DNA of 27,010 nt from VBDM01 sp035651815 (GCA_035651815.1 DASRFB010000110.1:1-27010); one strand, 5' to 3'. Shown: positions 1 to 8,415, numbered from the stretch's first letter. The notes: generated by a model not told the origin, from the sequence alone. Program-made: numbers and translations.

Positions 1-1331
<1,331 letters not shown>

Positions 1332-1356
1332 GGGGCTCCTGGGGGATTCGTGGGTT

Positions 1357-1647
1357 CTACTTCGCGACGATGCCCATGATGTCGTCTTCGCGCATCACGA
1401 GGTACTCGGTGCCTTCGATTTTCACCGCCTGGCCGGAGAATTTGCCGAACAGGATGCGGTCGCCGACCTTGACGTCGAGCGCGCGGATATTGCCGTCCTC
1501 GAGAATGCGGCCATTGCCGACGGCGACGACCTCGCCCTGGTCGGGCTTCTCGGCGGCGTTGTCGGGAATGACGATGCCGCCGGAGGACTTATGCTCCTCG
1601 TCGAGGCGCTCCACCACGACGCGGTCGTGCAGCGGACGGATGCTCAT
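1357..1647 (-). CDS. groES: Co-chaperonin GroES
   Basis: Seven-subunit lid of the GroEL chamber. The 96-residue length is normal for the family. MSIRPLHDRVVVERL opens the roll, SSGGIVIPD is the mobile loop that contacts GroEL, and VGDRILFGKFSG and the EYLVMREDDIMGIV ending are typical. The start at 1647 is the one that fits the family. An in-frame ATG at 1671 adds eight residues (MNPKASKA), overlaps the stop of the upstream lipoprotein gene as ATGA and has a GGTGA-like ribosome site, so coupled initiation there is possible. There is no intergenic room for a private groE promoter and no CIRCE-like inverted repeat is visible just upstream. Confidence 0.97.
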   Translation of the reverse strand: MSIRPLHDRVVVERLDEEHKSSGGIVIPDNAAEKPDQGEVVAVGNGRILEDGNIRALDVKVGDRILFGKFSGQAVKIEGTEYLVMREDDIMGIVAK

Positions 1648-1667
1648 GGCCTTGCTCGCTTTCGGAT

Positions 1668-2273
1668 TCATTGGCTCACCGCGGCGGTCTTCGCCGGCTG
1701 GCCGCCGATCGACACGCCGAAGTTCATCTTCTCTTCCTTGAACGGCGACGGGATGTACGAGAGCTCGAGGCGGATCTCCTTCAGCTTCTTCGCCTTCAGC
1801 GCCGCGGCCGGGAAATCGAAGTCGATGGACTGGGTCGCGTCCTGGCCGGGATCGAGCCGCTCGGGCGCGCTGTAGCTCGAGGGCATCTTGATCGCCGGCT
1901 GGCCGCGGTTGTCCTCGAGCTCGATCGGCCGGCCCTGCGCATCGATGTAGAGGATCTTGCCCCCGGCCAGGCGCACCGTCTGGTCGGCGGAGACGTTCTT
2001 CAGCGCGAGCTTGCCGGTCAGGCGCGCCGGCTCGGTGACCCGCCCGGTGCCGTCCTCGACGCGCTCGGTGACCTTCATTTCGGTGATCACGGCGGTGACG
2101 ATGCCCGCGGTCACCGTGACCGCGTCGGGCGTGACGGTATAGACCTTGTCGTTGACCGCCGCGGCCGAGGTCGACGCGGATTTCTGGGTGCAGCCGAGGG
2201 CGAGCGCGGCGAATGCCACGACGACGGCACACGCGACCCCGACAAGCTGCCTCGTGGTGAATGAATGAGTCAT
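1668..2273 (-). CDS. Predicted lipoprotein of unknown function upstream of groES
   Basis: A 201-residue secreted lipoprotein. The N-terminus MTHSFTTRQLVGV is followed by a hydrophobic stretch and the lipobox ALGC, with the lipidated cysteine at residue 28. The rest is a single beta-rich, hydrophilic domain with no family I recognise; it contains LTGKLALKNVSADQTVRL and a conserved-looking KLKEIRLELSYIPSPF near the C-terminus, which suggests an immunoglobulin-like periplasmic domain (inference). The ATG at 2273 has GGAGAAA eight bases upstream. The stop overlaps a possible groES start by ATGA, so the gene is likely the first of a lipoprotein-groES-groEL unit. A dyad promoter (2341-2356) faces it. 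Confidence 0.8.
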   Translation of the reverse strand: MTHSFTTRQLVGVACAVVVAFAALALGCTQKSASTSAAAVNDKVYTVTPDAVTVTAGIVTAVITEMKVTERVEDGTGRVTEPARLTGKLALKNVSADQTVRLAGGKILYIDAQGRPIELEDNRGQPAIKMPSSYSAPERLDPGQDATQSIDFDFPAAALKAKKLKEIRLELSYIPSPFKEEKMNFGVSIGGQPAKTAAVSQ

Positions 2274-2340
2274 GGCTTTCTCCGGAAGAGGCCGCGAATC
2301 GGCCCGCAGACGCAGTATCCGCTCATGCGGCTCGCGGCTC

Positions 2341-2356
2341 TGCGCGCTAGCGCACA
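2341..2356 (-). promoter_or_regulatory. Crp/Fnr-like dyad site for the lipoprotein-groESL unit
   Basis: The plus strand reads TGCGCGCTAGCGCACA, one mismatch from TGTNCGNNNNCGNACA. On the minus strand the hexamer GATACT (2314-2319) is centred 32 bp downstream, as for a class II activator site at -41.5. The predicted transcript start is near 2307, giving a 34-base leader to the ATG at 2273. Confidence 0.6.
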
Positions 2357-2378
2357 TAGGGGAAGATTCACGCCGGTA

Positions 2379-2394
2379 TGTACGCTGGCGTCCA
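2379..2394 (+). promoter_or_regulatory. Crp/Fnr-like dyad site for the OmpA-like gene
   Basis: TGTACGCTGGCGTCCA has one mismatch from the consensus. GATACT at 2416-2421 is centred 32 bp downstream and the predicted start is near 2428. The surrounding AGCGGATACTGC is a perfect inverted copy of 2312-2323 serving the divergent lipoprotein promoter, so the two promoters mirror each other around 2367.5. Confidence 0.6.
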
Positions 2395-2508
2395 GAGCGT
2401 CGGCGCGGCGAAGCGGATACTGCTTGACAACCGAGCCGTCAGTATCTCTTCCGCTTTTGCTGGCAGTCCGAATCCGAGCAAAGCGGAACACATCGAAACG
2501 AGAACACC

Positions 2509-3222
2509 ATGACCTCCATGCTTATGAAGCGATCCACCGGGCTCGCCGCGGCAGTCGCGCTCGCCCTGATCATCCTGTCGACCAGCACGATCGCGCAGGA
2601 GGCCGCGGGCCCGCAGGCGCGCCCCGCCGACTCGACATATCTCCGCGACGCCGGCGGCAGCGTTCCGCTGAGCGCCTACGGCCTGTGCTGGCACACCGGC
2701 TTCGCTCCGGCATCGCCGACGTTCACCGAAGGCTGTGACGCGAAGCTCGTGCCCGTGGCCATCGCAACGCCGGTCGAGCCCGCGCCCGTCGCGCAGCCGG
2801 CGGTCGTCGCCGCGGCGGCTCCGCCGCCCGTCGTGCTCGAGAAGCTGAGCTTCGACGCCGACATGCTGTTCGACTTCGACAAGTCTTCGCTGCGTCCCGC
2901 GGGCCGCGCGACGCTCGACGATTTCGCGGCGAGGATCAAGGGCATCGATCCGGAGGCGATCAAGACGGTCGGGCATACGGACCGCATCGGCCCGAGCGAG
3001 TACAACCAGCGCCTTTCGGAAGAGCGCGCGGAATCGGTGAAGGCCTATCTGGTCGGGATCGGCATCCCCGCGCAGCGCGTGGAGACCTCTGGCAAGGGCG
3101 AGAACGAGCCGGTGACGCGCGCCGGCGACTGCCCGGGCGCGAAGAGCGCGAAAGTCATCTCGTGCCTTCAGCCCGACCGCCGCGTCGACGTCGCGCTGGT
3201 CGGTTCCAGGATGCCGCAATAA
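2509..3222 (+). CDS. Small OmpA-family outer-membrane/peptidoglycan-associated protein
   Basis: Peptidoglycan-binding envelope protein of 237 residues. It has a signal peptide (residues 1-30, cut after IAQ), a short segment with LCWHTGF at 59-65 and a second Cys at 76 that recalls the conserved CWxTGyW...ECD linker of betaproteobacterial OmpA proteins, a Pro/Ala-rich spacer (85-108), and an OmpA C-terminal domain from about 112. The domain keeps FDFDKSSLRP, VGHTDRIG (154-161), LSEERAESV and the QPDRRV ending, which carry the diaminopimelate-binding residues. No N-terminal beta-barrel is present. The first ATG is chosen; ATGs at 2518 and 2524 are possible and the ribosome site is weak for all three. 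A strong terminator follows. Confidence 0.9.
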   Translation: MTSMLMKRSTGLAAAVALALIILSTSTIAQEAAGPQARPADSTYLRDAGGSVPLSAYGLCWHTGFAPASPTFTEGCDAKLVPVAIATPVEPAPVAQPAVVAAAAPPPVVLEKLSFDADMLFDFDKSSLRPAGRATLDDFAARIKGIDPEAIKTVGHTDRIGPSEYNQRLSEERAESVKAYLVGIGIPAQRVETSGKGENEPVTRAGDCPGAKSAKVISCLQPDRRVDVALVGSRMPQ

Positions 3223-3243
3223 CCGCAGCGTTCCGGCGCCACG

Positions 3244-3269
3244 AAGGCCCCGCGTCGCGGGGCCTTTTT
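3244..3269 (+). terminator. Rho-independent terminator after the OmpA-like gene
   Basis: An 11-bp perfect inverted repeat, AAGGCCCCGCG / CGCGGGGCCTT, around one central base, running into five T residues. It separates the OmpA-like gene from the SDR gene, so the latter must have its own promoter. Confidence 0.9.
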
Positions 3270-3316
3270 CTGGTGCGCGCGCCGCAGCCTGCGCACCCCC
3301 TGGAAACGGAGACCCG

Positions 3317-4099
3317 ATGAAGCTCAGAGACAAAGTCGCCGTCGTCACCGGCGCCGCGAGCGGGATCGGCAAGGCCATCGCGCTCGCGTACAGCCACGCG
3401 GGCGCGAAGGTCGCGATCGCTGATCTCAACAAGGACGCCGCGGAGGCCGTCGCCGGCGAGCTGCGCAGGCGCGGCGTCCAGGCGATGAGCGTGGCGATGG
3501 ACGTCACGAGCGAGGCGGCGGTCGAGGCGGGCATCGCCGCCGTCGCGGACGCGTTCGGCGGCGTCGACATCCTCGTGAGCAACGCCGGCATCCAGATCGT
3601 CCACCCGCTCGAGGAATTCCCGTTCGCCGAGTGGAAGAAGCTGCTCGCGATCCACCTCGACGGCGCCTTCCTCACCACGCGCGCCTGCCTGCCGCGCATG
3701 TACGCCTCGGGCCGCGGCGGCAGCATCATCTACATGGGCTCGGTGCACTCGAAGGAGGCCTCGGTGCTCAAGGCGCCTTACGTGACCGCGAAGCACGGCC
3801 TGATCGGCCTCGCCAAGGTCGTCGCCAAGGAAGGCGCGAAGCACGGCGTGCGCGCGAATGTCATCTGCCCGGGCTTCGTGCGCACGCCGCTCGTCGAGAA
3901 GCAGATCCCCGAGCAGGCGAAGACGCTCGGCCTCTCCGAGGACGACGTGATCAGGAAGGTGATGCTGAAGGAGACCGTCGACGGTGAGTTCACGACTGTC
4001 GAGGACGTCGCCGAGGCGGCGCTCCTGTTCGCCTCGTTCCCGTCGAACGCGCTCACGGGCCAGTCGCTCGTGGTCAGCCACGGGTGGTTCATGCAGTAG
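3317..4099 (+). CDS. 3-hydroxybutyrate dehydrogenase-type short-chain dehydrogenase
   Basis: Cytosolic NAD-dependent oxidoreductase of 260 residues, most like D-3-hydroxybutyrate dehydrogenase, which interconverts 3-hydroxybutyrate and acetoacetate in polyhydroxybutyrate and ketone-body use. The Rossmann motif TGAASGIG is at residues 11-18, D36 favours NAD over NADP, NAG is at 89-91, and the catalytic Ser142, Tyr155 and Lys159 (YVTAK) are in place. VICPGFVRTPLVEKQIPEQA and the late SHGWFMQ ending resemble the BdhA/HbdH branch. GGAGA lies eight bases before the ATG. No dyad site is near it, so it seems outside the island regulon. Specificity is by resemblance only; another SDR substrate is possible. 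Confidence 0.85.
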   Translation: MKLRDKVAVVTGAASGIGKAIALAYSHAGAKVAIADLNKDAAEAVAGELRRRGVQAMSVAMDVTSEAAVEAGIAAVADAFGGVDILVSNAGIQIVHPLEEFPFAEWKKLLAIHLDGAFLTTRACLPRMYASGRGGSIIYMGSVHSKEASVLKAPYVTAKHGLIGLAKVVAKEGAKHGVRANVICPGFVRTPLVEKQIPEQAKTLGLSEDDVIRKVMLKETVDGEFTTVEDVAEAALLFASFPSNALTGQSLVVSHGWFMQ

Positions 4100-4204
4100 C
4101 GGCGTACGCGCAGTCGGCACCGCGCGGCATCCGCTCGGCGAGAGGATCGACTAGTCCTTCCAGGCTATCGGAGGCCGCCGCTGCGCCGAACGGCCGCGGA
4201 TATC

Positions 4205-4220
4205 CGTGCGCTACCCCACA
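4205..4220 (+). promoter_or_regulatory. Degenerate Crp/Fnr-like dyad site for the peroxiredoxin-like gene
   Basis: CGTGCGCTACCCCACA has two mismatches from TGTNCGNNNNCGNACA. TATTCT at 4242-4247 is centred exactly 32 bp downstream; the predicted start near 4254 is 19 bases before the ATG and leaves room for the AGGAAG ribosome site. Placement is the main support. Confidence 0.45.
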
Positions 4221-4272
4221 GACCGCGACAAATGCCTTCCATATTCTGGGTTGGCCGCATCGAGGAAGCAGC

Positions 4273-4812
4273 ATGATCGCCAGCGCCAGGACTCTCGAGG
4301 GAACGCGCGTGCCCCGGGTGACTTTCAAGACGCGCATGCTGGAGCACTGGAAATACGTGACCAGCGACGAGCTGTTCGAGGGCAGGACGGTCGTCCTGTT
4401 CGCCTTGCCCGGCGCCTACCTCGTCGACTCGAGCACCCATCTGCCGCGCTACAACGAGCTCGCCGGCGCATTCATGGCCCGCGGCGTGGATGAGATCGTC
4501 TGCGTGTGCGTCAACGACGCTTTCGTCATGAACCAGTGGAAGCGGGAGCTTCGTGCGGACAACATCACGCTGCTCCCCGACGGCAACGGCGAATTCGCCG
4601 GCGGCATGGGCATGCTGGTGGACCGGTCCAACCTGGGGTTCGGGCTGCGCTCCTGGCGCTATTCCATGCTGGTCAGGGACGGGGTGATCGTGAAGGTTTT
4701 CGTCGAGAGCGAGGGGCTGGGCGATCCGTTCGAGGTCTCCGACGCGGACACCATGCTGGCGTACATCCGTCCCACAACCGCCGTGCAGGAACCCGCCGCG
4801 GCCCTGGCCTAG
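4273..4812 (+). CDS. Peroxiredoxin-5-like protein lacking the peroxidatic cysteine
   Basis: A 179-residue thioredoxin-fold protein that matches the Prx5/hybrid peroxiredoxin-glutaredoxin family along its length: THLPRYNELA (55-64), VNDAFVMNQW (80-89), LLPDGNGEF, GMGMLVDRSNLGFG, RSWRYSMLV (126-134) and the DPFEVSDADTMLAYI ending. In family members the N-terminal loop reads PGAFTPTCS-THLP, with Cys as the peroxide-reducing residue. Here it reads PGAYLVDSSTHLP: one residue shorter, with no Cys and no TPTC threonine. Only C77 and C79 (VCVCVNDAF) remain. It therefore cannot use the normal mechanism; a redox-sensing, chaperone-like or altered thiol role is open. The start at 4273 has AGGAAG at the right distance, and longer in-frame versions lack support. 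Confidence 0.85.
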   Translation: MIASARTLEGTRVPRVTFKTRMLEHWKYVTSDELFEGRTVVLFALPGAYLVDSSTHLPRYNELAGAFMARGVDEIVCVCVNDAFVMNQWKRELRADNITLLPDGNGEFAGGMGMLVDRSNLGFGLRSWRYSMLVRDGVIVKVFVESEGLGDPFEVSDADTMLAYIRPTTAVQEPAAALA

Positions 4813-4851
4813 GCTGTTCGGGAACACTCGCGCAATCGCGACGGCCCGGTA

Positions 4852-4867
4852 TGTGCGCCGGCGTACG
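4852..4867 (+). promoter_or_regulatory. Crp/Fnr-like dyad site upstream of the small membrane protein
   Basis: TGTGCGCCGGCGTACG differs from the consensus only in the last base. CATGAT (4889-4894) is centred 32 bp downstream. The predicted transcript start, 4901, is the A of the ATG chosen for the next gene. Confidence 0.6.
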
Positions 4868-4900
4868 GAAACGATGTCGAGCGGCCGGCATGATGGCTGC

Positions 4901-5281
4901 ATGCAACCGCGACGAACCCGACGCCCGTCCCCGCCGCTCTGGATCATGACGACGGCCGCGACGCTGCTGGGCGCGGCCGGATTCGCCGTCTTGATGTCGA
5001 CGTCTCTGGCCGCAGCCTCGCGAAAAGCCCGCGCGGTCCCGTCGGTCCAGCTGGAAGCCCAGCCGGTGGAGAGCCTCGCCCGCCGCAAACCGCGCTGCGC
5101 AGAATGCGGCCTGATCGAGTCGGTCATCGCGAACCGCGCGCCGGCCGGATCGGCCGGCCGCGAAATCACGATTCGGTTGATGGACGGCTCGAGCCGCGTG
5201 ATCGCCGACCCGAATCCGGCGCAATGGCGCCCCGGCGAGCGCGTGTTGGTGATCGACGGGCTCATCGGCCCCGGGGCGTGA
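4901..5281 (+). CDS. Membrane-anchored small protein resembling a glycine-zipper lipoprotein C-terminal domain
   Basis: About 126 residues. A basic N-terminus (MQPRRTRRPSPP) is followed by one hydrophobic segment (near residues 15-38), giving a signal anchor or signal peptide with a periplasmic domain. The domain has RCAECGLIESV, then EITIRLMDGSSRVI and WRPGERVLVIDGLIG, a layout I associate with the C-terminal part of SlyB/glycine-zipper outer-membrane lipoproteins (C..CG.IESV, DG..R, G.RV.V..G), but the glycine zipper and lipobox are absent. The start is uncertain: earlier GTG (4853) and ATG (4874) codons lie upstream of the predicted transcript start, and the ATG at 4946 has GGAT. The chosen ATG lacks a ribosome site and would be leaderless. 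Confidence 0.6.
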   Translation: MQPRRTRRPSPPLWIMTTAATLLGAAGFAVLMSTSLAAASRKARAVPSVQLEAQPVESLARRKPRCAECGLIESVIANRAPAGSAGREITIRLMDGSSRVIADPNPAQWRPGERVLVIDGLIGPGA

Positions 5282-5323
5282 ACCGATGCGCCGGCCGCGG
5301 CCGGCCCAGGCCATCGGGTCCTA

Positions 5324-5339
5324 TGTGCGATACCGAACA
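5324..5339 (+). promoter_or_regulatory. Perfect Crp/Fnr-like dyad site for the REC-PAS-GGDEF gene
   Basis: TGTGCGATACCGAACA matches TGTNCGNNNNCGNACA at every fixed position, flanked by TA and GA. AAAACT (5361-5366) is centred 32 bp downstream; the predicted start near 5373 lies 19 bases before the ATG at 5392. Confidence 0.65.
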
Positions 5340-5391
5340 GAACGCCAGCTCCGGCGGCGGAAAACTGGAGCACTCGATTGCCTGACACAAT

Positions 5392-6732
5392 ATGGATATC
5401 GACGTCCTGCTACTGGCCGCCGGCGCGGACGACGCCCGCACCGTCGGGAAGGCGCTCGCGGGCGTGCGCGGCGTGTCGTTCCGCCTCAAATGCGCGAACC
5501 GGCTCGGCGACGGCCTTCGACTGCTCCGCGACGGCGCAACCCGCGTGGTGCTGCTCGACCTGCGGCTGCCAGACGTCCGCGGCATCGGCGCGCTGGACAC
5601 GCTGCTCGCCGCCGCCCCGGAGGTCCCCGTTCTCGCCCTCGCGAGCGAGCGCGACGAGGACCTGGCGCGACAGGCGGTGCAGCGGGGCGCGCAGGACTAC
5701 CTCCTGAGGAATCACCTCGACGACTACACCCTGCCCCGCGCGCTGCGCAACGTGATCGACCGCAAGGCCGCCGAGGACGCGCTGTTCCTGGAGCGGGAAC
5801 GCGCCCAGGTCACGCTCGACTCCATCGGCGACGCCGTCGTCAGCATCGACCTCGCGGGCCGCGTGACCTATCTCAATTGCGTCGCGGAGAGGATGACCGG
5901 ATGGCCGCGCGGGGAAGCCCGCGGCCGGCCCGTCGCCGAGGTCGTCCGGGTCGTGGACGCCGCGACGGGCGAGCCGCCCGCCCGCAATCCCATGGCGCAC
6001 GCGATCGAGCAGAACCAACCCGTCGGCCTGGCGGCGAACAGCGTCCTGGTCGGACGCGACGGAACCGAATGCGCCATCGAGGACTCCGCCTCCCCGATCC
6101 ACAACCGGGACGGCGACGTCATCGGCGCGGTGATGGTCTTCCACGACGTGACCGCCTCGCGCGCCGTGGTCGCCAGGATGTCGCACCTGGCGCAGCACGA
6201 CTTTCTCACCGATCTGCCGAACGCGGTTCTGCTCGACGACCGGATCACGCAGGCGATCGCGCTCGCCAGCCGCTACGACAAGCAGCTCGCCGTGCTGTTC
6301 ATCGACCTCGACCACTTCAAGCGCATCAACGACTCGCTCGGTCACGCCGCCGGCGACAAGCTGCTGCAATCGGTCGCGTCGCGCCTGAAGGCGTGCGTGC
6401 GCGGCTCGGATGCGGTCGCGCGGAGAGGCGGCGACGAGTTCGTCGTGCTCCTCTCCGAGATCGCGCTCGCCGAGCATGCCGCCGGCACCGCGGAAAAGAT
6501 CATCGCCGCCGTGAAGGCGGCGCATCATGTCGCCGGGCACGAGCTGCTCGTCACGATCAGCGTCGGCATCAGCATCTACCCGCTCGACGGCGCCGACGCG
6601 GAAACGCTGCTCAAGGCCGCGGACGCGGCGATGTACCAGGCGAAGAAGAACGGACGGGATCGCTACCGGTTCTCCAGGGCCGGGATGAGCCCCGCCATGG
6701 AAGCGCCCGGGATGCAGGGCGTGACGAGCTGA
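5392..6732 (+). CDS. REC-PAS-GGDEF signalling protein, predicted diguanylate cyclase
   Basis: A cytosolic 446-residue protein expected to make cyclic di-GMP from GTP. Residues 1-120 form a receiver-like domain with phospho-acceptor-like D56 (LLDLRLPD) and QDYLLRNH at the usual lysine position. The N-terminal acidic pair that binds Mg2+ is replaced (LLLAAGADDA) and the lysine is Arg, so normal phosphorylation is doubtful. Residues 135-255 are a PAS domain (LDSIGDAVVSIDLAGRVTYLN ... DVTASR). Residues 268-440 are the GGDEF domain with DFLTDLPN, FIDLDHFKRIND, an intact GGDEF at 346-350 and an RxxD inhibitory site (RGSD, 337-340) five residues before it. There is no EAL domain and no membrane segment. 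It ends four bases from the convergent hybrid kinase gene. Confidence 0.92.
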   Translation: MDIDVLLLAAGADDARTVGKALAGVRGVSFRLKCANRLGDGLRLLRDGATRVVLLDLRLPDVRGIGALDTLLAAAPEVPVLALASERDEDLARQAVQRGAQDYLLRNHLDDYTLPRALRNVIDRKAAEDALFLERERAQVTLDSIGDAVVSIDLAGRVTYLNCVAERMTGWPRGEARGRPVAEVVRVVDAATGEPPARNPMAHAIEQNQPVGLAANSVLVGRDGTECAIEDSASPIHNRDGDVIGAVMVFHDVTASRAVVARMSHLAQHDFLTDLPNAVLLDDRITQAIALASRYDKQLAVLFIDLDHFKRINDSLGHAAGDKLLQSVASRLKACVRGSDAVARRGGDEFVVLLSEIALAEHAAGTAEKIIAAVKAAHHVAGHELLVTISVGISIYPLDGADAETLLKAADAAMYQAKKNGRDRYRFSRAGMSPAMEAPGMQGVTS

Positions 6733-6736
6733 GAGC

Positions 6737-8005
6737 TCAGGGCACCGGGCGCCGGAGCACGGCGGCGACGTTCGCCGCGAGCTCGACCAGCTCGGCCGGC
6801 TTGACCAGGTACGCGACGTAGCCCGCGCGCAGCGCTTCCATGCGGTCCTGCGCTCTTCCGAGGGCCGAGAGCGCGATCGCGGGCGCCTCCGAGCCGTCCG
6901 CGCGGGCGCGTCGCAGGAACTCCAGGCCGTCTATCGCCGGCATGTCGATGTCGCTGATGATCACGTCCGGCGAGAAGCCCTTCAGGCCCTGCAGCGCCGC
7001 CTCGCCCGACTGGAACGTGCGCACCACCGCGCCGCACTGCTCGAGGATGCGCACGATGAGATCCTGCCCGTCGGGCTCGTCGTCCAGCGCCAGGACTTTG
7101 ACGCCGTCGAGCGCGGGCAGCTCGAAGTCCGAGAGATCCTTGACGCCCGTCGTGGGCTGATGCCCGGACTCCGCACGCTGGCGGTAGACCGCCGTGCACG
7201 GCAGCGAGACCACGAAGGTGCTCCCCTGGTCGACGCCTTTGCTCTTCGCCGAGACCGTGCCGCCGTGCAGCTCGGTCAGGTTCTTGACGATCGAGAGCCC
7301 GATGCCGAGGCCGCCCGTCTTCCGCGACGTCTCGGCTTGCGAGAAGCGCTCGAACACGAACGGCAGGAAATCGGCGCTGATGCCACGGCCCGTATCGGTG
7401 ACGCCGATCTCGACGTGCGAGCTCGACCGCTCGAGCACGACGGTGATCGTGCCGCCCTTCGGCGTGAACTTGATCGCGTTGGACAGCAGGTTCCACATGA
7501 CCTGCTGCAGCCGGCTCGCGTCGCCGGACACCGGACCCGCGGAAGGGTCGAGGACCTTCTCCAGGCGGATCTGCCGCGCGTCCGCGGCCGGGCGCACCGT
7601 CGCGAGCGCCGCCTCGATGAACGTCTCCGGCGACACGAGGCCCACCTCGAGGCGGAGCTTTCCCGCCATGATCGCGCTCATGTCGAGCAGGTCGTCGATC
7701 AGCTGCACCTGCAGCCGCGCGTTGCGCTCGATGACGGAAGCCGCCTGCTGCAGCGTGCTCGGGTCGACGGGGTTGCGCTGCAGGATCGTCGCCCACCCGA
7801 GTATCGCGCTGAGCGGCGTGCGCAGCTCGTGGGACAGCGTGATGAGGAACTCGTCCTTCAGCCGCCCGATCCGCCGCGCTTCGCCGAGCTCGTCCTGCAA
7901 CGACGGCGACTCGCGCTCCGCGAACCCGAGATGCGATCTCCCGACCGGCACGACGGGCGTCGTCCGTTCGTCGAGCTTCGATTCTCCAGCCAGTGCGCCG
8001 TGCAT
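6737..8005 (-). CDS. Soluble hybrid histidine kinase with C-terminal receiver domain
   Basis: A 422-residue kinase with no transmembrane segment or recognisable sensor domain, so the input is probably cytosolic or delivered by a partner. The HisKA motif FLITLSHELRTPLSAILG places the phosphorylated His at residue 59. The ATPase domain has the N box NLLSNAIKFTPKGG, DTGRGIS, and GGLGIGLSIVKNLTELHGG. After a short linker the receiver domain starts at VKVLALDDEPDGQDL, with phospho-acceptor Asp near 352 (ISDIDMPAIDG) and the lysine in YLVKPAE. The output partner is not adjacent. AGGGGG precedes the ATG at 8005. A perfect dyad promoter at 8111-8126 faces this gene. Confidence 0.93.
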   Translation of the reverse strand: MHGALAGESKLDERTTPVVPVGRSHLGFAERESPSLQDELGEARRIGRLKDEFLITLSHELRTPLSAILGWATILQRNPVDPSTLQQAASVIERNARLQVQLIDDLLDMSAIMAGKLRLEVGLVSPETFIEAALATVRPAADARQIRLEKVLDPSAGPVSGDASRLQQVMWNLLSNAIKFTPKGGTITVVLERSSSHVEIGVTDTGRGISADFLPFVFERFSQAETSRKTGGLGIGLSIVKNLTELHGGTVSAKSKGVDQGSTFVVSLPCTAVYRQRAESGHQPTTGVKDLSDFELPALDGVKVLALDDEPDGQDLIVRILEQCGAVVRTFQSGEAALQGLKGFSPDVIISDIDMPAIDGLEFLRRARADGSEAPAIALSALGRAQDRMEALRAGYVAYLVKPAELVELAANVAAVLRRPVP

Positions 8006-8110
8006 GGTAGCCCCCTTGAAAGCGGTCCCTTCGCTCCTTCCCTCTCAGCAGGAGACTATTCGGCGGGACCGTCCGAGCGGGCTATATTGTTCCCGGCGGG
8101 CTGGAACGTC

Positions 8111-8126
8111 TGTTCGCTACCGAACA
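8111..8126 (-). promoter_or_regulatory. Perfect Crp/Fnr-like dyad site for the hybrid kinase
   Basis: TGTTCGCTACCGAACA is a full match to the consensus and nearly a perfect palindrome. On the minus strand CAATAT (8084-8089) is centred 32 bp downstream, giving a start near 8077 and a leader of about 72 bases. Two further TGTTCG half-sites lie next to it. Confidence 0.65.
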
Positions 8127-8127
8127 T

Positions 8128-8155
8128 TATGTTCGGCGGTGCTTATGTTCGGCGG
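8128..8155 (+). repeat. Direct repeat of TATGTTCGGCGG half-sites beside the dyad
   Basis: TATGTTCGGCGG occurs twice, with copies starting 16 bases apart at 8129 (approximately) and 8145. Each contains a TGTTCG half-site without a matching right arm. The first half-site and the right arm of the 8111-8126 dyad also form the perfect inverted repeat CCGAACATTATGTTCGG (8120-8136). Confidence 0.5.
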
Positions 8156-8160
8156 CGCCG

Positions 8161-8409
8161 CTACTGCAGCGGGAATTCGGAGTACAGGCAGAGCAGCCCG
8201 TCGCGGGCCGTCTGCTGCGCCGCCTCGGGGCGATCGACGAGCTCCTGGAACACGAGGCCGCCTTCGGCGACCTGGAATATGAGCCCCTTCAGCTCGGCGC
8301 CCTCGGGAACGTCGCGTCCGCCCTTGCGCATGAAGTAGTCCATCATTTCGTACGCGCTCGCGAATTCCGCCACGACGCCCGCGACCGGGTGAATGAGCTT
8401 GATGTGCAA
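8161..8409 (-). CDS. Unknown 82-residue protein, TTG start
   Basis: I do not recognise this family. The protein is short, soluble and acidic to neutral, with segments HIKLIHPVAGVVAEFASAYEMMDYF and ELKGLIFQVAEGGLVFQELVDRPEA, and no membrane segment or metal-binding motif. The start was chosen as TTG at 8409 because AGGAG (8416-8420) sits six bases upstream. A longer version from ATG 8466 would begin above the transcript start predicted from the dyad site at 8492-8507 (about 8458), and its extra N-terminus is low-complexity and Gly/Arg-rich. It lies between the hybrid kinase and the CsbD gene, each with its own dyad site, so it seems to be a single-gene member of the putative regulon. Confidence 0.6.
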   Translation of the reverse strand: MHIKLIHPVAGVVAEFASAYEMMDYFMRKGGRDVPEGAELKGLIFQVAEGGLVFQELVDRPEAAQQTARDGLLCLYSEFPLQ

Positions 8410-8415
8410 TGCGAT

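Noticed and set aside
3272..3297. GGTGCGC...GCGCACC inverted repeat upstream of the SDR gene
   Set aside because: A 7-bp stem with a 12-base loop, no T tract and no similarity to the dyad or a known riboswitch.
4815..4826. TGTTCGGGAACA inverted repeat after the peroxiredoxin-like gene
   Set aside because: The arms are TGTTC/GAACA with a 2-base spacer, not the 16-bp dyad, and no -10 hexamer with the right spacing serves a gene; it is too weak to call a terminator.
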